Source: Alcanivoracaceae bacterium (GTDB lineage Bacteria; Pseudomonadota; Gammaproteobacteria; Pseudomonadales; Alcanivoracaceae). Taken from it: a stretch of DNA of 64,000 bases. Positions within the stretch are counted from its first letter, which is position 1, and each line of letters opens with the position of its first letter. A model generated the notes under the pieces. That model ran no database searches and had not been told where the DNA came from. It saw only the letters and a program-made list of their open reading frames with translations. Of this stretch, positions 1 to 9,533 are shown in pieces. Both the position numbers and the translations under genes were made by a program. Where the stretch lies: positions 62,001 to 126,000 of the forward strand of contig JAGLCJ010000009.1 in assembly GCA_023146255.1 (NCBI GenBank), read 5' to 3'.

Positions 1-333
1 CATAGCGACGGCTATCAGGTGATCATTGCCGGCGCCGGCGGTGCTGCCCATCTGCCCGGCATGATCGCCTCAATGACGCCGTTGCCCGTGCTCGGTGTGC
101 CGGTGCAGAGCAAGGCCCTGTCCGGCCTCGACAGCCTGCTGTCGATCGTGCAGATGCCCAAGGGCGTCGCCGTTGGCACCCTCGCCATCGGCACCGCCGG
201 CGCCTTCAATGCCGGCCTGCTGGCGGTGCAGATACTGGCCGCCACCGACCCGGTCCTGCAGCAAACCCTGATCAACTGGAAACAGGCCCGGAACGACGAG
301 GTCCGTGCCAACTGCTCGCTGGAAGATCTCTGA
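1..333 (+). CDS. purE: N5-carboxyaminoimidazole ribonucleotide mutase PurE, C-terminal part
   Basis: The gene is cut by the window start; the last 110 residues are present in frame 1. PurE converts N5-CAIR to CAIR in de novo purine synthesis, in the cytoplasm, acting right after PurK. The visible part carries the family landmarks [11 protein letters not shown], a PVLGVPV strand and the stretch [12 protein letters not shown], followed by an [12 protein letters not shown] helix. The stop codon overlaps the purK start by one base (TGATG), so the two are translationally coupled. Seen: motifs and coupling. Known: the pathway role. The assignment is secure, although the N-terminal half and the true start lie outside the window. 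Confidence 0.95.
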   Translation, partial: HSDGYQVIIAGAGGAAHLPGMIASMTPLPVLGVPVQSKALSGLDSLLSIVQMPKGVAVGTLAIGTAGAFNAGLLAVQILAATDPVLQQTLINWKQARNDEVRANCSLEDL

Positions 334-1400
334 TGCATGTACTGGTAATTGGCGCCGGCCAGCTCAGCCTGATGCTGGCCGAGGCGGGCTCCCGGCTTGG
401 CATTCAGGTGGACCGTCTGGACCCCTTCAGCGGTGATCTGCGCCATGGCACCAGTCTGGATGTGGTCAATTACGATCTGGACACCCTGCTTGCCCGTGCC
501 GATATCCTGACGGCCGAAATCGAACACCTGCCCGACAACACTCTGGTACAGAAGCTGATGGCGGCCCCACGTTTTCCTGCCGCCCGCGCCTTACGTCTTA
601 TTGCCGACCGATTGCCACAAAAGCAGTTGCTGGATGAGCTGGAGGTGCCAAACGCGCCGTGGCTGAACTGCGACAGCGCCAGCGCGCTGGATCAATCCAT
701 CGAACGCTTTCACGGCGAGATGGTGGTCAAGCGCCGTCGCGGTGGCTACGACGGCCGCGGCACCCTGCTGTGCGATTCGGACACCCCACGACCGGGCGAT
801 GAATGGATCGGCGACACCATTATCGAGCAGCGCATTCCGTTCCAGCGCGAGCTGTCCATCGTCGGCGCGCGTAACGCTAAAGGTGAGTGCGTGTTTTACC
901 CGCTCACAGAAAATCTGCACCGTAACGGCATTCTGCGTCTCAGTTTCGCGCCGGTGGATGTTTCTGCGGCCACGCAACGTCACGCCGAAGACTCCCTGCG
1001 CAAGATCATGACCGCGCTCGATTATGTCGGCGTCATGGCGCTGGAGTGTTTCGACACCGGTGATCAGCTGCTCGCCAACGAAGTGGCGCCGCGGGTACAC
1101 AACTCCGGTCACTGGACCCAGGCCGGCACCGATATTTGCCAGTTCGCCCTGCACCTGCGCGCCCTGACCGGCTTGCCGATGCCAGCCCCGACGGTGTTCG
1201 GCCCGCACGCCATGGTCAACCTGATTGGCACCAGCTTTGCTGATGCCCTGAAGCATTCCGCCGGCCATCGGCTGCACTGGTATGGCAAAGAGCCCAGACC
1301 GGGTCGCAAGGTTGGCCATATCAACATGGAAAATGCCGACTCAGGCAAACTGAAACAGGACGCCACGGCCCTGCTAGATGCCCTGCTGGCGCTGGAATAG
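333..1400 (+). CDS. purK: N5-carboxyaminoimidazole ribonucleotide synthase PurK
   Basis: PurK uses ATP and bicarbonate to carboxylate AIR to N5-CAIR, feeding PurE. The 355-residue length is normal for the family. The N terminus shows the expected preATP-grasp nucleotide fold (VLVIGAGQLSLMLAEAG); the middle is an ATP-grasp domain with VVKRRRGGYDGRG near residue 130 and the metal/substrate segment ANEVAPRVHNSGHW near residue 250. The start ATG overlaps the purE stop by one base, and no separate ribosome binding site is needed for a coupled gene. The purE-purK order is the common gammaproteobacterial arrangement. A 24-base stem-loop follows the stop. Confidence 0.95.
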   Translation: MHVLVIGAGQLSLMLAEAGSRLGIQVDRLDPFSGDLRHGTSLDVVNYDLDTLLARADILTAEIEHLPDNTLVQKLMAAPRFPAARALRLIADRLPQKQLLDELEVPNAPWLNCDSASALDQSIERFHGEMVVKRRRGGYDGRGTLLCDSDTPRPGDEWIGDTIIEQRIPFQRELSIVGARNAKGECVFYPLTENLHRNGILRLSFAPVDVSAATQRHAEDSLRKIMTALDYVGVMALECFDTGDQLLANEVAPRVHNSGHWTQAGTDICQFALHLRALTGLPMPAPTVFGPHAMVNLIGTSFADALKHSAGHRLHWYGKEPRPGRKVGHINMENADSGKLKQDATALLDALLALE

Positions 1401-1404
1401 CCGC

Positions 1405-1428
1405 TGGCCGACCGGCTCAGGTCGGCCA
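1405..1428 (+). terminator. Stem-loop after purK
   Basis: An 8-bp perfect stem (GGCCGACC at 1406-1413 pairing with 1420-1427) with a six-base loop lies 5 bases after the purK stop. It has no T run behind it, so it may be an mRNA 3' end stabiliser rather than a classical intrinsic terminator. The remaining 200 bases up to the next gene show nothing else I can name. Confidence 0.35.
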
Positions 1429-1629
1429 TTGCCCCCTGCCTTTTGCCACAACACCGCGCCCGCCTAACCCTTTGTTCTGATTAAGCATCAGGCAAAAGCA
1501 CCCTTTTGCCGTCCTTGTCACAATCTGCCCACTCGCTGTCCGAAACTGCCGTTGTTGCCTCCCGTCGATTGATCAGAATACGTCATGCACGATCGTACCA
1601 ATCACAACAAGAATCCTCGGGAGATCATC

Positions 1630-3786
1630 ATGCAACACCCTTTCCTGCGCCTGGCCCCTGCCCTGATGCTGCTTGCCGGCAGCTGGCTGGCCAGCGCCAA
1701 CGCCGCCGACCTCAGTCAGGGCATTAACGATCAGTACCGACTGGCACTGGATACACCGATCAACCGCATGCAGATTCTCGGCGCCCATAACGCCTGGAAT
1801 GATGGCAACAACACCTGGAACAACCAGCGCCTGCCGCTTACCCGACTGATGGATCTGGGCATCCGCAATGTCGATCTTGATGTCCACATGGACGGCGGCG
1901 AAGCGGTGCTGTGCCATTCCGATTGCGGTGCTTTCTACGCGGCGAAAGACAACTACCCGCAGGAGCTTGGCCGGATCAAAAGCTGGCTCGACAATAATCC
2001 GCACGGCGTCGTGCTGATTGATATTGAAGACCGCGCCGGCAATCAGGCCGCCGTGGAAGGGCCGCTGTACAGCAGCTTCGGCGGCCTGCTGTTCAAACCC
2101 GCCGACATGCCGGCCAGTGGCTGGCCCACCGCACGACAGATGATTGCCAGCGGCAAGCGGGTAATCGTCAAATCCGCCAACCACACCTATGACGGATCGC
2201 TGATTTTTTCCGGCTCATTGTTTGCCACCGGCGCCAGCGGCGGCTGGAACAGCCGTCAGGTGAAATACTTCAACGGTGGCAATTGCACCGTCAACGATGC
2301 CCCCATCAGTCAGGAACTGATCTATGCGTTGTCCGATTCGAAAATCGGCAAGGATATTCTGCCGGATGGCTGGGTAGACGAGACCGGCACCATTGATGCC
2401 GGCAATATTCCGGCGATGACCCGTTGTGGCATCGACATCATTGATGCCGATCACTGGGACGAAGGCATGGTCAATGCCGCGATCTGGTCTTGGGCGGGCG
2501 GCGAACCGAACAACTACGCTAACAATGAACATTGTGCCCATATGCGTGGCGATGGCCGCTGGAACGACAATCAGTGCGCGGCCTCCTACCGCTATGCCTG
2601 TCAGTCGTTGAGCAACCCGGACGACTGGCGACTGAGCTCCGCCAGTGGCGGTTGGAGTAACGGCAAGCAGGCCTGTACCACTGAATTCGGCGGCGACTTC
2701 GCTTTCTCCGCGCCAGCGAACGGCTACATGAACGACCAACTGAAACAGATGGCCGGCGGTCAGAATGTCTGGATCAACTTCACTGACCAGCGCGAAGAAG
2801 GCAACTGGGAAAGCTGGCAGTATGAAAAACTGGTCTGGACCAGCGGCAGCTACGGCAACAACGAAGATCGCGCCGAAACCCTGCGCAAACCCGGCGCCCG
2901 CGCGGTACGTGTCAGCGTGGTTGGCAGCACCGAGGCAAACTACGACTTCGTTTATATCTATAACAGCAAGCGCGAACTGTTGGCCAGCTTCAACGGCAAC
3001 ATCAACAACAGCGTGGTGATCCCCGACGACAGCGCCATCGTCCGCTTGCGCAGCGATGCTTCCGTCAACGCAGCTGGCGTGACCGTCACCTTAAGCGAAG
3101 CGGGCATCACCGAATGGACCACCGGCGCCTACGGCAACAACGAAGATCGTAGCCAGACGCTGTCCATTCCCGGCGCTGAAGCACTGAAGGTCAGCATCAG
3201 CGGTGAAACTGAACTGAATTATGATTTCATCACCGTTTACGACAGCAACGGCAACCAGATCCAGCGGCTGCATGGCGGCATAAACAGCAGCTTTATCGTC
3301 AACGGCGATAATGTCCGCGTGCGTCTGACCAGTGATGGTTCGGTAACCCGCAGCGGAGTCACCGTCACTATCAAGTCCACGCCGCGCTATGTATTCCGAA
3401 AACTGGTTAACGGCAAGGGCAAGTGTCTTGATCTGGAAGGTCAGAACACCGGCAATGGCAGCGCCATTCATCACTGGAGCTGCCATGGTCAGGACAGCCA
3501 GCTCTGGTACATGGATGTCGATGGTTTACTGCGCAACAAAAAGGATCCGAACAAGTGCGCTGACGCTGCCGGCGGCGGCACCAGCAAGGGCACCAAGGTG
3601 CATATCTGGGATTGCCACGGTGGCAACAACCAGCGCTGGGTCTGGCAGGGCAGCACCCTGCGCATTACCAGCAACCTGTCCATGTCACTGGATATCAAGG
3701 ATGCCTGGTGGGGCGCCTTTGATGGTCAGGACGCTCACCTGTGGACTTACCACGGTGGCTGGGGTCAGAGCTGGCGCTGGGAATAA
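1630..3786 (+). CDS. Secreted PI-PLC-like phospholipase with lectin modules
   Basis: Start chosen at 1630 because GGGAG lies seven bases before it and a signal peptide begins there (hydrophobic LAPALMLLAGSWLA, cleavage after ASANA, residue 25). The 718-residue product is modular. Residues about 30-270 look like a phosphatidylinositol-specific phospholipase C X-type domain: ILGAHNAWNDG with His53, GIRNVDLDVH, and LCHSDC with His96, which would be the acid/base pair. Residues about 275-400 resemble a C-type lectin fold (WAGGEPNNYANNEHC, then RWNDNQC). Two similar repeats follow, each starting WT-G-YGNNEDR and ending in GVTVTL/I (CUB/PPC-like). The end is a ricin-B (beta-trefoil) lectin with three QxW-like units (SQLWY, NQRWVW, GQSWRW). 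It probably acts on or binds glycosylated or membrane surfaces outside the cell; the substrate is not known. Confidence 0.8.
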   Translation: MQHPFLRLAPALMLLAGSWLASANAADLSQGINDQYRLALDTPINRMQILGAHNAWNDGNNTWNNQRLPLTRLMDLGIRNVDLDVHMDGGEAVLCHSDCGAFYAAKDNYPQELGRIKSWLDNNPHGVVLIDIEDRAGNQAAVEGPLYSSFGGLLFKPADMPASGWPTARQMIASGKRVIVKSANHTYDGSLIFSGSLFATGASGGWNSRQVKYFNGGNCTVNDAPISQELIYALSDSKIGKDILPDGWVDETGTIDAGNIPAMTRCGIDIIDADHWDEGMVNAAIWSWAGGEPNNYANNEHCAHMRGDGRWNDNQCAASYRYACQSLSNPDDWRLSSASGGWSNGKQACTTEFGGDFAFSAPANGYMNDQLKQMAGGQNVWINFTDQREEGNWESWQYEKLVWTSGSYGNNEDRAETLRKPGARAVRVSVVGSTEANYDFVYIYNSKRELLASFNGNINNSVVIPDDSAIVRLRSDASVNAAGVTVTLSEAGITEWTTGAYGNNEDRSQTLSIPGAEALKVSISGETELNYDFITVYDSNGNQIQRLHGGINSSFIVNGDNVRVRLTSDGSVTRSGVTVTIKSTPRYVFRKLVNGKGKCLDLEGQNTGNGSAIHHWSCHGQDSQLWYMDVDGLLRNKKDPNKCADAAGGGTSKGTKVHIWDCHGGNNQRWVWQGSTLRITSNLSMSLDIKDAWWGAFDGQDAHLWTYHGGWGQSWRWE

Positions 3787-3821
3787 TCAGTAAGCCCACT
3801 CCCCTGCAACAAGTGACCGAG

Positions 3822-3846
3822 GCCGGCATTTATGCCGGCTTTTTTT
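3822..3846 (+). terminator. Intrinsic terminator after the PI-PLC-like gene
   Basis: GCCGGCAT at 3822-3829 pairs with ATGCCGGC at 3832-3839, followed by seven T. It lies 35 bases after the stop at 3786 and fits a strong rho-independent terminator. Confidence 0.9.
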
Positions 3847-3894
3847 CACACGTTCCTCACGCCTAACTGTTTTGCCATTGCAAACTGTCCTCAA

Positions 3895-3928
3895 CGGCCG
3901 ATGTAATCAGCGCATCGGCCGGTATAGT
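3895..3928 (+). promoter_or_regulatory. Palindrome overlapping the promoter of the OYE gene
   Basis: CGGCCGATG at 3895-3903 is perfectly inverted at 3913-3921 (nine-base spacer) and is directly followed by TATAGT at 3923-3928, which fits a -10 box about 50 bases before the ATG at 3980. The placement over the -35/-10 spacer suggests a repressor operator, but no dedicated regulator is adjacent, so this is inference from position only. Confidence 0.35.
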
Positions 3929-3979
3929 GCTGCGTCATACCCCGCATGCGCTGCGGCAGCTGATACTGAGGAGAGATGG

Positions 3980-5230
3980 ATGTCATTCGCAGATAGCCTT
4001 GGCCAGACACTGACGCTGCCCTGCGGCGTGAAATTACCAAACCGTTTTGGCAAATCCGCCATGAGCGAAACGCTCGGCACCATCGACAATCATGCCACCG
4101 AAGAGCTGGTTAGACTTTATGGCCGCTGGGCCGATGGCGGCACCGGTCTGGTGATTACCGGCAACATCATGATCGACCAACGCCACCTCGGCGAACCGCA
4201 TAACGTCGTGGTCGAAGATGAGCGTGATCTGAGCATACTCAAGCGCTGGGCCGAGGCTGGCACCCGTCAGGGCAACCAGCTCTGGGTACAGCTTAATCAC
4301 CCCGGCAAACAGATACCGAAAATGCTGGCCAGCGGTGACACCCTCGGTCCGTCAGCCATTCCGTTTCGCAAGGAACTGAGCCCGCACTTCAAAACACCGC
4401 GGGCCATGACTGAAGACGAAATCCTCGACATCATTTCCCGTTTCGCTCGCTCGGCGGCCATCATCAAAAAGGCAGGCTTTACCGGCGTGCAGATTCATGG
4501 TGCCCATGGTTATCTGGTCAGCCAGTTCCTGTCCGGTCATCACAACCAGCGCACGGATCGCTGGGGTGGTTCACTGGAAAACCGGATGCGTTTTGCACTT
4601 GAAGTCTATCGAGCCATTCGCGCCGAGGTTGGCAAGGATTACCCGATCAGTATCAAACTGAACTCGGCGGATTTTCAGCGCGGCGGCTTTACGGAAGATG
4701 AGTCGATGAGCGTAGCGGAAACACTGGCCAGGCAAGGTCTGGATTTGCTGGAAATTTCCGGTGGTACCTATGAGGCACCGACCATGTCCGGCAAGGATGT
4801 GCGCGAATCAACGCTGCAGCGTGAAGCCTACTTTCTTGAGTACGCGGAAAAAATTCGTGCCCGGGTATCCATTCCACTAATGGTGACTGGTGGTTTCCGT
4901 ACCTCGGAGGGTATGGCCGCGGCTGTGGAAAGCGGTGCCACGGATATTGTCGGCCTGGCGCGGCCGTTGGCGGTGGAGCCGGATTTGCCGAAGCGGATTC
5001 TGGCCGGTGAATCCGTGCATAGTGTGGTGACGCCGCGGCGCACTGGCATCAAGGCAATTGATGATATGGCGATGATGGAAGTGGTCTGGTTTGCCCGGCA
5101 GCTGCATCGCATGGGCAAGGGTAAAGAGCCGATTCGAGATGAGAGCGTGCTGATGGCGATGGTCCGCAGTATGACGATGGTGGCGATTCGTTCATCGCGG
5201 ACCAAGAGAATGCGGTTGCGGGCGAATTGA
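3980..5230 (+). CDS. Old-yellow-enzyme family NAD(P)H:flavin oxidoreductase
   Basis: An FMN-dependent TIM-barrel reductase of the OYE / 2,4-dienoyl-CoA reductase N-terminal family, 416 residues. The reading frame is open further upstream, but the ATG at 3980 has GAGGAGAG just before it and gives the expected N terminus (LGQTLTLPCGVKLPNRFGKSAMSE). Landmarks: VITGNIMID, WVQLNHPGKQ, the barrel signature VQIHGAHGYLVSQFLS, then TDRWGGSLENR, and the late phosphate-binding strand DIVGLARPLAVEPDL. It lacks the Fe-S and FAD domains of FadH, so it is a single-domain enone or nitro-ester type reductase of unknown substrate. It faces fadH tail to tail, with a hairpin element between them. Confidence 0.85.
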   Translation: MSFADSLGQTLTLPCGVKLPNRFGKSAMSETLGTIDNHATEELVRLYGRWADGGTGLVITGNIMIDQRHLGEPHNVVVEDERDLSILKRWAEAGTRQGNQLWVQLNHPGKQIPKMLASGDTLGPSAIPFRKELSPHFKTPRAMTEDEILDIISRFARSAAIIKKAGFTGVQIHGAHGYLVSQFLSGHHNQRTDRWGGSLENRMRFALEVYRAIRAEVGKDYPISIKLNSADFQRGGFTEDESMSVAETLARQGLDLLEISGGTYEAPTMSGKDVRESTLQREAYFLEYAEKIRARVSIPLMVTGGFRTSEGMAAAVESGATDIVGLARPLAVEPDLPKRILAGESVHSVVTPRRTGIKAIDDMAMMEVVWFARQLHRMGKGKEPIRDESVLMAMVRSMTMVAIRSSRTKRMRLRAN

Positions 5231-5282
5231 TGGCCGGCCCTTACGTCGTCACGAACGTGGGTTTGTCGAGGTAAGGGGATTG

Positions 5283-5480
5283 GGCAGTAACCTTCACCGG
5301 CCAGTGCACCTGTCAGGAGTTGTCGGGACACGCACGAGTACGTCCATGTAGCTCCTCTCCGCCCCCTTCGGGGGCCGGCCCTGCCGGGCGTTCGGCTGCG
5401 CGCGAAGCAGCGCTTCGCAACACGCTTGCCTCACCCATGGCTCCGAGGGTCCCGACAACTCCTGACAGGCACACTGACCT
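5283..5480. repeat. Long-stem hairpin element, copy A (loop carries an insertion)
   Basis: A perfect 20-bp inverted repeat (5309-5328 with 5450-5469) encloses a loop that starts CACGCACGAGTACGTCC and ends CCATGGCTCCGAGGG. The same loop ends are found in copy D (56.6 kb). Outside the left arm is GGGCAGTAACC, matching the GGCAGTGAAC box beside the other copies. The loop contains about 68 extra bases (5364-5431) absent from copy D, with their own small palindromes. It fills the 280-base space between two convergent genes and could act as a two-way terminator structure, but there is no T run. No coding capacity. Confidence 0.8.
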
Positions 5481-5510
5481 CGCATCTGCTTCTTCTGTTG
5501 TCCGCAATAA

Positions 5511-7618
<2,108 letters not shown>

Positions 7619-7644
7619 TTTCATAGCCACCCGCGGGAGTCTCC

Positions 7645-8262
7645 ATGGCCAGCCACAGCCCCTATCACCACGGCGATCTGCGCAGTGCCCTGCTGCAGGA
7701 GGCCAACGTGATGCTGAAGGAAAGCGGCATCGACGGCCTGTCCCTGCGTCAGCTCGCCGAGCGCGTCGGGGTGTCGCGGATGGCGCCCTATCACCACTTC
7801 AAGGATAAGCACGACCTGCTCTGCGCGCTGGCCACCGAGGGCTTCCGTGAGCTCGACAGGTTGATAGAACGGGCCTCCCCACAGGCCAGTTCGACAAAAG
7901 AACTGCAGGCCACCCTTGCCGGTTTTGTCCGTGATTACCTGCGCTTCGCTATTGATAACCCGGATCGTTACGAGCTGATGTTTGGCAGACCGATCTGGAA
8001 AAGCGCCAACCCCAGTAGCGAATTGAAAGAAACCGCCTTCGCCTGCTTTCGTCACTACGCCGAGCGCATCAGCACGCTGCTGGGCCAGCAGCGCCTGCCG
8101 AAAGGCAGCAAGCCGCTGCGGCTGGCGCAAGCCAGCTGGGCAACCTTGCACGGTCTGTGCCGGCTGATGATTGATGGCATTTATGTGAACCAGACCGATA
8201 TGGAAGAGGTCAGTCATGAAGCAGTCAGGCTGATGCTCACTGTGCTGGCGCCAACGTCCTGA
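7645..8262 (+). CDS. TetR/AcrR family transcriptional repressor
   Basis: A 205-residue one-domain regulator: the N-terminal helix-turn-helix is plain (LSLRQLAERVGVSRMAPYHHF, residues about 34-54, followed by KDKHDLL), and the rest is an all-helical ligand/dimer domain. The opening YHHGDLRSALLQEA is typical of TetR proteins in this subgroup. The start has GGGAG about six bases upstream. It is divergent from fadH with two operators in the 109-base gap, so it most likely represses fadH and itself and responds to a fatty-acid or acyl-CoA signal; that ligand is inference from neighbourhood only. Confidence 0.88.
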   Translation: MASHSPYHHGDLRSALLQEANVMLKESGIDGLSLRQLAERVGVSRMAPYHHFKDKHDLLCALATEGFRELDRLIERASPQASSTKELQATLAGFVRDYLRFAIDNPDRYELMFGRPIWKSANPSSELKETAFACFRHYAERISTLLGQQRLPKGSKPLRLAQASWATLHGLCRLMIDGIYVNQTDMEEVSHEAVRLMLTVLAPTS

Positions 8263-8324
8263 CGCTTTTTGCCAGCAACTTGTCGGCGCTGGCACAATCA
8301 GGACAACGCCACACCGGAGCGCCC

Positions 8325-9533
8325 ATGAGCCGCATTCGCCTCGCCCTGCTGACCACCGCCCTGATTATTATTGCTGCTGCCTGCTGGTGGTATCGGCCCT
8401 GGTCGCCCTACTCACCGAGCGTGATGACTACGCTGCTGCATCCGGATTACCGGCTGCAAAACTTTCGCAGCATGGAGAATGTGTTTCCCTACCGGATTGT
8501 GCCTGCCAGTCGCGAACCCTTTGTGTTTGCCCGAGGCAAAGGATCATTACCGCCATCCTTTGCCCATGAAGGTCGTATAGTCAGCACCACGGAATTTCTT
8601 CAACGCACCGAGACCACTGGGCTGACGGTGCTACACAACGGCGTCCAGATTCTGGAAAACTATTATCAGTCTGCCGATGCGGCCGATCGCTTTACCTCCT
8701 GGTCAGTGGCCAAATCCGTGGTCGGCATGCTGACAGCTATCGCACTGGAACGGGGTGATATCGATAGCCTTGATGATCCTGTCAAACAGTATGTGAAAGA
8801 GCTTGATGGCAAAGCCTGGGGCGAGGTGCCGATTCGCGACCTGTTGCGCATGGCCAGCGGCATTCGTTTCAGCGAGATCTATGACGATCAGTTCTCCGAT
8901 ATCAACATGCTGTTCTACCGCACCTTCCTGCTTGGCGAGCCGGTACGAGACGTGATTGCCGACCTGCCCGCCGCCCGCGCGCCCGGCGAAGACTTTCACT
9001 ACATCAGCCCGAATACCCAGATTCTCGCCTGGGTGCTGGAAGGCGCCACCGGCAAGCCGGTCAGCGAATACGCAGCAGATGCCCTGTGGCAACCGCTGGG
9101 GATGCAGGATGAAGCGATCTGGAGTCTGGATCAGAGCGGTGTCGAGCTCGGATTCTGTTGTCTGAATATCACCCTGCGCGATTACGCCAAGCTCGGCCAG
9201 CTTTATCTGCAGCAGGGCGTCTGGCGCAACCGGCAGCTGTTACCGGCCGGCTGGGTACGGGAGGCGACGCGGCGACCGGAGCCCTGGTTGGCCGCAGGTA
9301 ATGGCTATGCAGAGCGCGGTTATGGTTATCACCTGTGGGTACCAAAGGACCCCGATCAGGAATATTTTTTCAACGGCGTCTGGGGCCAGACCGTGTGGGT
9401 CTCGGAAAAACATCAGGTGGTGATTGCGAAAACCAGCGTTGATCCGCTGTTTCGCGAACATATGGCGGAAGTGATTTCGTTCATGCGCGCAGTCAGCGCG
9501 CATGTGGCTGCCAACACCGACGCTACTGACTGA
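8325..9533 (+). CDS. Membrane-anchored serine hydrolase (class C beta-lactamase family)
   Basis: A 402-residue protein of the beta-lactamase/transpeptidase-like fold. The ATG at 8325 is preceded by GGAG five bases away; an upstream TTG in frame is disregarded. Residues 5-22 form a hydrophobic anchor or signal (LALLTTALIIIAAACWW). The catalytic SxxK is S127-VA-K130 in TSWSVAKS, and the second motif is HYISPNTQ near residue 225. Such proteins include esterases, 6-aminohexanoate-dimer hydrolases and cell-wall enzymes; real beta-lactamase activity is not implied. It overlaps the convergent ABC transporter gene by 11 bases at the 3' end. Substrate unknown. Confidence 0.8.
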   Translation: MSRIRLALLTTALIIIAAACWWYRPWSPYSPSVMTTLLHPDYRLQNFRSMENVFPYRIVPASREPFVFARGKGSLPPSFAHEGRIVSTTEFLQRTETTGLTVLHNGVQILENYYQSADAADRFTSWSVAKSVVGMLTAIALERGDIDSLDDPVKQYVKELDGKAWGEVPIRDLLRMASGIRFSEIYDDQFSDINMLFYRTFLLGEPVRDVIADLPAARAPGEDFHYISPNTQILAWVLEGATGKPVSEYAADALWQPLGMQDEAIWSLDQSGVELGFCCLNITLRDYAKLGQLYLQQGVWRNRQLLPAGWVREATRRPEPWLAAGNGYAERGYGYHLWVPKDPDQEYFFNGVWGQTVWVSEKHQVVIAKTSVDPLFREHMAEVISFMRAVSAHVAANTDATD

